From an uncultured Bacteroidales bacterium (GTDB lineage: Bacteria; Bacteroidota; Bacteroidia; Bacteroidales; P3): a DNA stretch of 64,000 nucleotides. Each line of letters opens with the position of its first letter. The first letter of the stretch is position 1. The DNA lies in the NCBI GenBank assembly GCA_949291555.1, contig CASEWE010000002.1, forward strand, positions 1-64,000, given 5' to 3'. A program made the position numbers and the translations under genes. Under the pieces are notes generated by a model that was not told the origin of the DNA, ran no database searches, and saw nothing but the letters and a program-made list of their open reading frames with translations. Below are positions 25,240 to 33,721 of this stretch, in pieces.

Positions 25240-28200
25240 CTAATCGGCCAAGACGAACTTGACAACCTGCCGGCCGCAAAGGGAGCTTTCAAACACGCAG
25301 AAATACAAGCCCGGCCGCAAACCCGGAATCGGATAGGAAACCACCGTCTTGCCCGTTTCGACCCGCAAAGCCGGATCCAGCACCTTCACCTGCTGACCCA
25401 TGGCGTTGACCAAAGAAAGACGGCCTTGGCAAGGTTCGGAAGCCGAGACAGCCAGACGGAGCTCGCCTTGCGAAGCCTTCAACAACGAAAACAAAGATCC
25501 TGGATCCATCTCGCCCACGCGTACATTCGTCCCCATGATCCAAGTCCCGAGCGGCAGCCGGATATCATCGAGCCAAACCCGGTCTTCACCCTCGGCGTCG
25601 GTATTGTCTTTCTTGTAAGTCCATTTCAAGGTATGCTTTCCGGCGGGAACCGCAAAACCGGCGTAGGCCCATTCGGCTCCGAGCCCGCCCCAGCGGCCCA
25701 TTTCCGTATCATCGATATAGAAATGGAGGAAATCGCCCAGATTGGTAAAGAATTTCTCCGTGGAAACAAAATAATGGAAGGACACATAATCGTCTTGCGG
25801 CACATCCACTTCCAAAGACAAGGACGCCTCCTCGCTGTCGCCCAGGCCCTTCTTGGAAGCCGCGCTGAACAGACCCCGGTACACCTTGCTCTGGTCGATT
25901 TCCCAACCGGCGTCGGGCGAAACGTTCCATTCGGCATTCGTGAAGCTGCCCGTCTCGAAAGTTTCCATGGCCGGACGCACGTAAGAAGAAACCTTCATGG
26001 TATCCACCCGGCCATCGCTCATGGCCAGCACGGTCAACTCGTAAGGCGCCCACATGCTGCTTCCCTCCTCGGCCTGCAAGCCGAACACCGCCTCGACTTC
26101 CTTCCCTGCAACCACATTCCCCACTTCCACCGGAGAAGCGCCTTCGGAGAGGCTCACGTAGGAAGCCGAACTAAGGATATCCAGCTTCAAGTTCTTGGCC
26201 GAAGCCGAACCCCGATTAGCAAAGGCAACCACCGCCTGGGCCTGTTCGCCATTGTCCAGCGCCTCGTTGAAAAAGACCGAAGAGGCGGTATCGGCAATGC
26301 GGAAACCCGTCAAAACGAAAACGGGAGCCTGCACCCGGTGGCGCAGCGTGGAAACCGAAGCCGAATCCTCGTCCCCGTCGGCCACCATGCGAACTTCGTA
26401 GACCAGCTCGTGGTTGTCGGGTATGGCGGGCGAAACCTTCAAGCGGAAATCGTGGCCGATCGTCACTTCCTCTCCCGCATTCAACGTCTGATCCAAGGAA
26501 AACGCGTTGTCGATGAACGTCACATAAGGATCATCCGACCGCAAGGTAATGGAAAGGCTTCCGATAGGCTTCGTGCCGATATTGCGCACGAGGTAATTCA
26601 CCACGTATTCCTGCCCGTACTGCCAGTCCGTAACTTCGTTCTGCTCCAAGTCTTCCACCATCTCGCTCTTTACCACCGCGTACTTGTCGCTGGGAGCGAA
26701 CACCCTCACTTGGTCCATGACCGGCAAGCCGTTCTGCGCGGAAATGCACAAGTCGTACAGGCCTTCTTCCAAAATCCCGCTCACCAGCAAGCCGGCTCTT
26801 CCGGTCTCGTCGGCCGTAGCCACGCCGTAGACATGGCCGTCGCGGCTCAACGCCACGCGGGCGTAAGGCCAAGTCTTCACTTCGTACAAATCCAGCCCCA
26901 TCACCAACTCGGACGAATACGTGGCGCTAATGACTTCCGGCCTGTACGTGTAGGGCATGTAGGAAGGATCGCCGAACACGTGGTAAACCTCCCAATAGTA
27001 ATCCTTCAACGAAGAACCGCTCTCTTCCACGGCCATGTTCCCCACGTAAATGATTTCGGAGGCCGAGACAGCCCATTGGTCGAAACTTTCCCCATGCGTA
27101 TGGTACATGGCGTCGTTGGCTCCGAGCCCGGTGTTTTCATAAGTATAGGTTACGCCAGCGGCCAAACGAGAAGTGTACCCGATAGCCCAATACACGTCTT
27201 CATCGAAATACGTGCTGTTCGTGGCTCCGATGTAAACGGACGCCCCGGCATTTTCCTTGCGGAGCAGGGCTTCGCCGAAGCAGACAGCATCGTCGAACTT
27301 TCCGGAAAGGCAGCAGTTGCCGATCATCAGCGGGTATTTGTCCTTGTTCGTGAACTTGTTCCGCACGTCGTTGTTGCTGATATAGGGATCGCTCCATTCG
27401 CCCGACATGCCGTGCGCGGTATAAATCACCACCGCCGTGCCCTTATTGATATTGTTGATAATGTCCTGGGAGCGGGAACTGGATTCAGGACCCAGGTACA
27501 TGTACCCGTGACGGGCCAGAGTGTCTTTCATGTACAACCCGTGGACATATTCCACGGCAGGGTTGAGGTGGCTCGACTGGAACCGGCTGTCGACCCCGGC
27601 TATCACCACCGAAGTGTCCAGGAACGAAGAGCGCTCGTAAGCAAGCCCTTCCATGTACATGGTCTTGTTGATTTGCGGCATGAGCTCGGCCACGCTCGTG
27701 GCCGACATGCGTCCGTAGAACACCTCGGGATAGAAATCCCCGGTATATTCGCAATAGTAGAGGTCGGAATAATGCCCCTCGTCATACCAGGACATCCCCG
27801 CGCATTTCTTGGAAGGAATCTGGGCGAGATCGCCTACGAAAAGCACGTACGAAGGAGCCGGTTCGGTCTCCGTGGCCATATCGTACAGACCCTTCAAATA
27901 TGCACGGATGCTTTCATAAGTCTTGCCCACTTCGGGCTGATCGGTATAGGCCTGCACCACTTCGTACCCGAAACGGGCTTTCCAGTTCACGAACTTCTGC
28001 AAGGAATCGCGGAACATGGGATCGGACACGATCACATAACGTACAGGTTTCTGGAACGCTTCCGACTTGGTTTGCGGCAAAGCAACGGCTCCCGGTTTGG
28101 CGCTGTTGAAAGAAATCGGGTTCAGCACCTGGTTTTCCAGACCGGAAAACGCCGGCGAAGCATACTTCTCCTTCATCTGGAGCGTTGCCTGCTGATCGGC

Positions 28201-28887
28201 GTTCTCGAACACTACGCGGAAATCCACTTGCGTATAGACCCGCAAAGTATGGGTAACCGGATTGTAGCGGAACGGCCGAACCACAAGGTAGCCCAGCCGC
28301 GCGGCTCTCATCGTGCCGGTTTCTTCCACTTCCACGAGGTTGTCGGATTCATCTCCCGAAAGGAAAGCATCGATGGCATAAGCCTGGGCATCGTAGCGAA
28401 GCTCAACGGCTTCTTTCGCCCCTTTGCTCACCGGGAGCTGAGCCGGGAAAACCGGCGCCTTGCAACCGGCATCCGCCAGGTTTATGTCCGTGTAGGCCGT
28501 CTCGCCTATTTCCACCCGCACGGTAGCGCCTTGGGGAATCTCGATCCGCTCCTTCTTCAGGGGAAGACGAGGCCAGCCCGGACGGGAGGTGTACGCGTAC
28601 CCGTCCATCTCCACCACCGTGAAATCGGAAGGAACGCCCGACGCGGAAACACGGAAAGCCGGAAAGGAAGCCATGGGAAGGCTTTCCATCCCGTCTATCC
28701 GGCCAATGCGGTTGGCAAACGACAAGCCTTGCCAGGAACTGCTTCCCATGCGCGAAAGGTTTTCCGCTTGCTCTATCACGTAACTTTTTCCCTGTTGCGG
28801 ATTACCTGCACGGGCAGGCGTCATTCCCAACAAGAAAACCGGCATCAAACAAAGAATCGCCGGCATTCCCAGTAATTTCTTTTTCAT
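25240..28887 (-). CDS. Gingipain-like C25 cysteine protease, T9SS cargo
   Basis: 1215 residues. The signal peptide is MKKKLLGMPAILCLMPVFLL...TPARA. A propeptide-like domain spans about 30-275. The C25 catalytic domain spans about 280-650. The catalytic His492 lies in YTAHGMSGEWSDP (compare gingipain GHG...WADP). The catalytic Cys526 lies in MIGNCCLSGKFDD, where the second Cys aligns with gingipain ACVNG. CFGEALL and DYYWEVYHVFGDPSYMPY are also family marks. An Ig-like C25 C-terminal region and a lectin-like jelly-roll (METFETGSF to EDRVWLDDIRL) follow. The tail is a T9SS domain (LVNAMGQQVKVL, RPGLYFCVFE). In Porphyromonas such enzymes are major secreted proteases. Arg or Lys specificity cannot be read here. 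No DUF2436 domain is fused, but a DUF2436 protein lies at 11697-15170. Confidence 0.93.
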   Translation of the reverse strand: MKKKLLGMPAILCLMPVFLLGMTPARAGNPQQGKSYVIEQAENLSRMGSSSWQGLSFANRIGRIDGMESLPMASFPAFRVSASGVPSDFTVVEMDGYAYTSRPGWPRLPLKKERIEIPQGATVRVEIGETAYTDINLADAGCKAPVFPAQLPVSKGAKEAVELRYDAQAYAIDAFLSGDESDNLVEVEETGTMRAARLGYLVVRPFRYNPVTHTLRVYTQVDFRVVFENADQQATLQMKEKYASPAFSGLENQVLNPISFNSAKPGAVALPQTKSEAFQKPVRYVIVSDPMFRDSLQKFVNWKARFGYEVVQAYTDQPEVGKTYESIRAYLKGLYDMATETEPAPSYVLFVGDLAQIPSKKCAGMSWYDEGHYSDLYYCEYTGDFYPEVFYGRMSATSVAELMPQINKTMYMEGLAYERSSFLDTSVVIAGVDSRFQSSHLNPAVEYVHGLYMKDTLARHGYMYLGPESSSRSQDIINNINKGTAVVIYTAHGMSGEWSDPYISNNDVRNKFTNKDKYPLMIGNCCLSGKFDDAVCFGEALLRKENAGASVYIGATNSTYFDEDVYWAIGYTSRLAAGVTYTYENTGLGANDAMYHTHGESFDQWAVSASEIIYVGNMAVEESGSSLKDYYWEVYHVFGDPSYMPYTYRPEVISATYSSELVMGLDLYEVKTWPYARVALSRDGHVYGVATADETGRAGLLVSGILEEGLYDLCISAQNGLPVMDQVRVFAPSDKYAVVKSEMVEDLEQNEVTDWQYGQEYVVNYLVRNIGTKPIGSLSITLRSDDPYVTFIDNAFSLDQTLNAGEEVTIGHDFRLKVSPAIPDNHELVYEVRMVADGDEDSASVSTLRHRVQAPVFVLTGFRIADTASSVFFNEALDNGEQAQAVVAFANRGSASAKNLKLDILSSASYVSLSEGASPVEVGNVVAGKEVEAVFGLQAEEGSSMWAPYELTVLAMSDGRVDTMKVSSYVRPAMETFETGSFTNAEWNVSPDAGWEIDQSKVYRGLFSAASKKGLGDSEEASLSLEVDVPQDDYVSFHYFVSTEKFFTNLGDFLHFYIDDTEMGRWGGLGAEWAYAGFAVPAGKHTLKWTYKKDNTDAEGEDRVWLDDIRLPLGTWIMGTNVRVGEMDPGSLFSLLKASQGELRLAVSASEPCQGRLSLVNAMGQQVKVLDPALRVETGKTVVSYPIPGLRPGLYFCVFESSLCGRQVVKFVLAD

Positions 28888-28934
28888 ATTGCAAGTTTTG
28901 GTTTTTAGGTTTTCGGTATCCGTTCTTTCTCCTT

Positions 28935-28965
28935 TAGTATTTTTCGCGGGTAGTATTTTCGCGGG
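28935..28965. repeat. Tandem 15/16-bp repeat upstream of C25 protease
   Basis: TAGTATTTTTCGCGGG (28935-28950) is followed at once by TAGTATTTTCGCGGG (28951-28965). It sits 48-78 bp upstream of the protease start codon, where promoter or activator contacts would be expected. Confidence 0.6.
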
Positions 28966-29313
28966 TTTTCAGCTTCCGTTTCTCCGGATGCCTCCGAAAG
29001 CGCCCGGGACGGAAGCCCCTGCCACCCTGAGACTTTGACTTCAGACTAAGCCGGAAACCTGCAGGAAAGCAGTCTCCAGCCTCTTTTGCAGAACATGCAG
29101 CACCGGTTCTTCCTTCTCGCGTTCTTCCTCCCCCCCTTTGGCCCGACCCTGCACGCTTCCCGATTCCTTTTCGCGGGCCGCGAACCCGTTCAACGCTTCC
29201 CGACCCGCCGCGAACCAGCCCTTTCCAGGACCCTGCATCTTGCTCGAACTTGCGAATATACGAAAAAGCAAACAACCGCGCACATCTATCCCGAAAAGAA
29301 TCCCTCTTTTTTA

Positions 29314-29321
29314 TAATTTTG
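29314..29321 (+). promoter_or_regulatory. -7 box of the membrane-TPR gene
   Basis: TAATTTTG fits TAnnTTTG, within a T-rich stretch. The leader to the ATG at 29528 would be about 200 nt. Confidence 0.45.
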
Positions 29322-29527
29322 TGGGTATTTGAAAAATACGACCGCCGCCACTCCTCCGGCGGCACTGCTCCCCGCCCGATGCGAATCGAAGGAACGAGAC
29401 CCTGTTTCCTGCCCCGGAACAGCCCGGGCTACCTGCCGAGTGCCGGAAACGGCATTCCCCGCAAGAGCCCTTGCAAGGCTAAATTTCCACAAAAAGATAT
29501 TATAATCAATAACATACAAGAATATTC

Positions 29528-31555
29528 ATGAAAAAACTCCTACGCTTCTTCCTCCCTGCCGGGCAAAAAATACCCAAGAGCCTGCTGATCGTGCTCGGAA
29601 CAGGCATTCTATGCTGGATAGGAGTCAACCTTCCTTTCTTCGAAAACACCTTCCATCGGCGCATGTTCGCCTTCAACGGGACTTACTGGAAAGACTGCTT
29701 CCTTTCCAATTCCGATCCCTTGAGCAAGCTGCTTTCCGAGTTTTGTTCGCTCGGATACGCTTCCACGGCCGGCATTTTCCTGACCGTTGCCTGCCTTACA
29801 GCCCTCTTCCTCTTTTCTTCCCGCCGGGCAGGAGGCCGTTACTTCCTGTTCCTGCTGCCGTTATGGCTTATCCTTTGGCCTTCGGCCGACAATGCCCGGC
29901 AGGAATTCGCCATGGGCTTGCTCGTAAACATGGCCTGCTTGTCGGCCTTCTTCTCCTGGATCGCCTATCGGGAAATACACCGGCCCGATACGGATTTCTA
30001 CCACGAAGCCTTCCACCTCCCGTTCTGGATTTTCTACACCATCGTCACCTTGGCATGCCTGCGCCTTACCGGCATATCCGCCCTGCTTTTCACCGGAACC
30101 ATTGTCATTTACCGGTTCTGCCTGCTCTTTTCCTGCGCCACCAAGCACAATCCCAGCATGGAATCGGCGGCAATCGGCTTCACCGTCTATTTCATAACCG
30201 GGGCTTGCATCTGCTTGGTATATCCTAAAATCTGGAACCTGCCGGACTTTTTTTCGGAATGGTCGTTTTGGGAATGGGCCGCCCTGGCAATTTTCTGCAC
30301 GGCCGTAGTGCTCGGCCTGCCGCACAGAGCTTTTTCCGAAAAAGAGGAACTTCCGGGAAAGAAGCCCGCCTCCAGCAAGCCTGCCTGGCCCTGGATGGCG
30401 GCCGGAATCGCCTGGTGCCTGCTCACCGCCTCTTTCACTCGCTCGAGTCTCGAAAACAAATTAGTCCGGGTGGAAAACGACTGCCGTGCCGGCCGTTATG
30501 CCGACATGCGCAAAACCTGCACGGACTACTTCGCAAAGCACCCTGCGCCGCAAAAACCATCCTCCGCCAAGGAAGCCCGCATGCGAACCAGCTTAGCCGC
30601 TTACGCCCGTTTGTCCATGATAATGAGTGGTTCGCTCGCTTCCGAATTCCTGCATTTCCAGCATATAAAAGAAATGCAGGGAATGTACCCGGATTTGCCC
30701 CGGGATTTGCCCACTTCGAATTTCGCTTTGGCCAAACTCTACTACGAAACCGAACTCTACGGATCAGCCTTGAACGTGCTGACCCATACTTGCGAACAAG
30801 TTTCCCCTCAAAGGCGGGTATTCAGGCTGCTGCTGCCCATAGAAGCCGCCACCTATCAGAAAAAACTGCTCGACAAGCACCTGCCTTGGGTCAAACAGGC
30901 TCCTTACATGCGGAATTTTGCTAAAAAATGGCAAGAAATCGCCGATGAAAGCTGGGCCATGGGCATCCAGCCCCAGAAACCGCCTTTGGGCATGGGGCTT
31001 TCCGTAAACGCCGCGCAACGCCATATCGACCGGCTCATTGCCGAAAAAGGCGACTGGGCCGTTTTCGGGGGAAAGAACCTCAGCAATTGGGGTTACAACA
31101 ACCGCTACGCGAACATAGCCCGAGACATCAACCTGCAACGGCCTTTCAGCCAACCCTGCTTGGAATATTACACCTTGCTCTGCCTGATGGAAGGGAATAT
31201 AGAAGCAGCTCCCGAATTAGCCCGAGCCTACCGCCGATTTGAAGCCCGCCAACTGCCGCTCTACCTGCAAGAAGCCATCCTTCTGCAGTCCGAAGCGGGG
31301 CTTCACCCCGAAAGGCTCCAAGATTTCAAGCAAAACGGATTCATGGGATTCGCCTTCAAGGCCGGCCTGATAGACCGGTTCGCAAAAGCCGAACAAGCCA
31401 TCTTTTCCGGCATTCCGCTTGCCCAATTGGAAGAGCCCTACGGAGACACCTATTGGTTCTACTACCGGAAAAACGTAGAAAGCCCCTTGCAGGAAGACAG
31501 GATTGCCGATCTGAAAGGGTACTGCCCGGAACCCGGGCTGGCTGAATCTTTTTAG
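29528..31555 (+). CDS. Polytopic membrane protein with C-terminal helical-repeat domain (DUF6057-like)
   Basis: 675 residues. The N-terminal about 310 residues hold roughly eight to nine membrane segments, for example LLIVLGTGILCWIGVNLPFF, GIFLTVACLTALFLF, FLFLLPLWLILW and AAGIAWCLLTASF. The C-terminal half is soluble and alpha-helical with TPR-like pairs (CRAGRYADMRKTCTDYF, ALAKLYYETELYGSALNVL, YYTLLCLMEGNIEAAPEL). It resembles Bacteroidales membrane proteins filed as DUF6057; that name is from memory and unchecked. No enzyme motif is visible. The gene is divergent from the gingipain-like protease, but nothing shows a shared role. The predicted leader carries purine-rich AAGAATATTC just before the ATG. 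Confidence 0.75.
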   Translation: MKKLLRFFLPAGQKIPKSLLIVLGTGILCWIGVNLPFFENTFHRRMFAFNGTYWKDCFLSNSDPLSKLLSEFCSLGYASTAGIFLTVACLTALFLFSSRRAGGRYFLFLLPLWLILWPSADNARQEFAMGLLVNMACLSAFFSWIAYREIHRPDTDFYHEAFHLPFWIFYTIVTLACLRLTGISALLFTGTIVIYRFCLLFSCATKHNPSMESAAIGFTVYFITGACICLVYPKIWNLPDFFSEWSFWEWAALAIFCTAVVLGLPHRAFSEKEELPGKKPASSKPAWPWMAAGIAWCLLTASFTRSSLENKLVRVENDCRAGRYADMRKTCTDYFAKHPAPQKPSSAKEARMRTSLAAYARLSMIMSGSLASEFLHFQHIKEMQGMYPDLPRDLPTSNFALAKLYYETELYGSALNVLTHTCEQVSPQRRVFRLLLPIEAATYQKKLLDKHLPWVKQAPYMRNFAKKWQEIADESWAMGIQPQKPPLGMGLSVNAAQRHIDRLIAEKGDWAVFGGKNLSNWGYNNRYANIARDINLQRPFSQPCLEYYTLLCLMEGNIEAAPELARAYRRFEARQLPLYLQEAILLQSEAGLHPERLQDFKQNGFMGFAFKAGLIDRFAKAEQAIFSGIPLAQLEEPYGDTYWFYYRKNVESPLQEDRIADLKGYCPEPGLAESF

Positions 31556-31564
31556 GGGAAAAAC

Positions 31565-31699
31565 TTTGGACGGAAACCGCGGAACCGTTTGTTTGAACGG
31601 GAACGCGTGCTTGGGCAGAAACCACGTGCTTGGACAGGAATCGCGTATTCGGACAAGAACCGCATTTGGACAGGGACCGTGTTCGAACCGGATACCCGG
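31565..31699. repeat. Degenerate 17-19-bp tandem repeat
   Basis: Six to seven imperfect units around TTGGACAGGAACCGCGTG begin at 31592, 31611, 31630, 31649, 31666 and 31683 (periods 19, 19, 19, 17, 17), with a diverged unit before them. The array fills the whole 151-bp spacer between two convergent genes. Confidence 0.85.
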
Positions 31700-31706
31700 A
31701 CAATTC

Positions 31707-32174
31707 TCAAGCCGTCTCCCCCGAAGAGAATCCGGCACCGGCGCTTCCTTGCAAGAACGCTTTTATCATCCGTTGCGCTCGAACCTTGTCTTCTTCCAAT
31801 TGCCGCCCCAGCAGCTCCAAGCTTCCGAACCGCTTTTCCTCGCGTATGCGGCCAAGGACAAACACCTTCAACCGCAATCCGTAAAGATTGCCTTCGTAAT
31901 CGAACAGGTTCGCCTCGATGCTTCGCCGGATTCCTCCCACCGTAGGACGGGTGCCCACGTTCAGCATCCCGCCTTTGAATCCCGCCTCCCGGGAACACGG
32001 GCATTCCGGCAAGGCGACAATGCAAGCAAAGACCCCGGAAGGGATTTCCGCCTCCCCCTCCGGTTCGATATTGGCCGTTGGAAAACCTATTGTCCGGCCT
32101 ATCCTATTGCCCGCGACCACAATGCCGGAAAAGGAAATACCGGAAAAAGACTTTTCCAAATCGATGTTCAGCAT
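31707..32174 (-). CDS. Stand-alone riboflavin kinase
   Basis: 155 residues of the riboflavin kinase fold, which phosphorylates riboflavin to FMN. Motifs in order are FSGIVVAGNRIGRTIGFPTAN (the G-F-P-T-A-N flavin/ATP loop at about 30-35), then GVFACIV, MLNVGTRPTVGG, EANLFDYEGNLYG and RIREEKRF. Most bacteria carry this domain fused after an FMN adenylyltransferase domain (RibF/RibCF, about 310 residues). Here the adenylyltransferase half is absent, so FAD synthesis would need another gene. The start codon overlaps the pyk stop (ATGCTGA, 7 nt), which argues that the short start is real and that translation is coupled. Bacterial RibCF with a lost N-terminus is the alternative. Confidence 0.85.
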   Translation of the reverse strand: MLNIDLEKSFSGISFSGIVVAGNRIGRTIGFPTANIEPEGEAEIPSGVFACIVALPECPCSREAGFKGGMLNVGTRPTVGGIRRSIEANLFDYEGNLYGLRLKVFVLGRIREEKRFGSLELLGRQLEEDKVRAQRMIKAFLQGSAGAGFSSGETA

Positions 32175-33622
32175 ACTTCCAGACGAATCGTGTTCATGCC
32201 TTCTCCCCGCTGATGGAAAGGTATATGGCTAAGGTACACCACGCGGGAGCCATGTTCCACCCGGCCTTCCCGCAAGAGGATCTCATTGGCGTAGGCCACC
32301 GCCTGCGCCGTACGTTCCAAAGGCTCTATCGGGAACACTTCCACCGCCCAGCTCAAACCCAACCGGCTGCCCAAGGCCGGCTGCGTGGTAAAGACATAAA
32401 TCTGCGTGCAAGGCCGGTAGGAGGCCACACGCAAAACCGCGCTTTCTTCCTCCACAAACAATACGATTGCGGAAGCTTGCGCGCTGTTTGCCATCTGCAC
32501 GGCGCTGTAGGAAATCACCTCTTTCACAAAATCCGGATCGGAGGCTGCCGGGCGTTTTTCCGGGCAATAACAATACCCTTTCTCCTCGGTAAAGGATATG
32601 ATCCGCTTCATGGCCTCCACGCTCTCCAACGGAAAATCCCCTACCGAAGTCTCCCCGCTAAGCATCACCGCATCGGCCCCGTCCAGAACCGCATTAGCCA
32701 CATCGTTGGCCTCGGCCCGTGTCGGAGCGAAATTATGGATCATGCTTTCCAGCATCTGGGTCGCCACAATCACAGGCTTGCCTTTCGAAACCGCTTTGCG
32801 GATCACTTCCTTCTGTATGATCGGGACTTGCTCGAACGAAACCTCCACGCCCAAATCCCCGCGCGCCACCATGATGCCATCGGAATACTCCAGCACCGCA
32901 TCGATGTGCGAAAGCACCTCCGGCTTCTCAATCTTCGCCAGAATCGAAACCAAGCCCTCTTTCCCCTGTTCTTTTACCAGCTGGCGCAATTCCTTCATGT
33001 CTTGCGGCTTCCTGACAAAAGAGAGGCCGATCCAATCCACATCCCGGCCCAAAGCGAAAATGGCATCCTTGCGGTCTTTCGCTGTCAAACTGGGAAGGCT
33101 CACATAGGTATCGGGCAAGTTTACCCCCTTCCGGCTATTGAGCAAGCCGCCGTTCACCACCACGGTTTCCACCCTGTCCTTGCCATTGGTACCGGTGACC
33201 CGCAACCGGATTTTCCCGTCATCGACCAGGATTTCTTCCCCCTCGTTCACCACCTTGGGCAAGTCCGGGTACCCGATGCTGGCCCCGCGGGCATCCCCCT
33301 CCATGGGTACCGTGCTCAAAAAAAACGGACGGCCTTCTTCCAGGAAAGTTCCCGGCTTGATTTCGCCCACCCGGATCTTAGGCCCTTGCAAATCGGCCAG
33401 GATCGAAACCCGCCGTCCTATCTTGGCCGAAACCTGGCGGATCAACCGTATCGACTCGGCATGGAACGAGTGATCGCCATGCGAGAAATTAAGCCGGCAC
33501 ACATCGACCCCCGCCTTGAGCATGGCGGCCAGACGCTCCTCGTTCCGGCAAGCAGGGCCGATTGTGGCCACGATTTTAGCCTTTGTCCGGGGCATCCCGC
33601 CCCGCTGGTTCTGATGCGGCAT
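32168..33622 (-). CDS. pyk: Pyruvate kinase
   Basis: 484 residues, converting phosphoenolpyruvate and ADP to pyruvate and ATP. Motifs: KIVATIGPACRNEERL, RLNFSHGDH, LADLQGPKIRVGEI, the catalytic-lysine region SILAKIEKPE, metal-binding MVARGDLGVE, ATQMLESM and LSGETSVGDFPLE. A full C-terminal domain follows (YSAVQMANSAQASAIVLF). The second Met (residue 10) is a possible start. It lies 99 bp after sppA and overlaps riboflavin kinase by 7 nt, so an sppA-pyk-rfk transcript is likely. No promoter was seen in the sppA-pyk spacer. Confidence 0.97.
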   Translation of the reverse strand: MPHQNQRGGMPRTKAKIVATIGPACRNEERLAAMLKAGVDVCRLNFSHGDHSFHAESIRLIRQVSAKIGRRVSILADLQGPKIRVGEIKPGTFLEEGRPFFLSTVPMEGDARGASIGYPDLPKVVNEGEEILVDDGKIRLRVTGTNGKDRVETVVVNGGLLNSRKGVNLPDTYVSLPSLTAKDRKDAIFALGRDVDWIGLSFVRKPQDMKELRQLVKEQGKEGLVSILAKIEKPEVLSHIDAVLEYSDGIMVARGDLGVEVSFEQVPIIQKEVIRKAVSKGKPVIVATQMLESMIHNFAPTRAEANDVANAVLDGADAVMLSGETSVGDFPLESVEAMKRIISFTEEKGYCYCPEKRPAASDPDFVKEVISYSAVQMANSAQASAIVLFVEEESAVLRVASYRPCTQIYVFTTQPALGSRLGLSWAVEVFPIEPLERTAQAVAYANEILLREGRVEHGSRVVYLSHIPFHQRGEGMNTIRLEVC

Positions 33623-33721
33623 GTTTCCTGTCTATCCTTTCCGTATTCCAGAGATCCTTGCGCGGCAAAATCGCCCGATGCGCATGTCTTGCGCGCCTGC
33701 GCCCGCGAGGCAGGACCCCGT

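Larger units (their letters stand above)
28888..29527. other. Divergent region C25 protease / membrane-TPR gene
   Basis: 640 bp without a supportable gene. It holds a direct repeat near the protease start and a -7 box for the plus-strand gene. No TAnnTTTG box was found in the protease direction. Confidence 0.6.

Noticed and set aside
25426..28875. A 1149-codon plus-strand open frame opposite the C25 protease; similar very long frames at 32078-35311, 41912-45373, 46680-50222, 52500-56360 and 58629-62162
   Set aside because: They lie exactly antisense to well-recognised genes, are rich in Arg/His/Gly/Pro, show no domains or signal peptides, and follow from the codon bias of the real strand.
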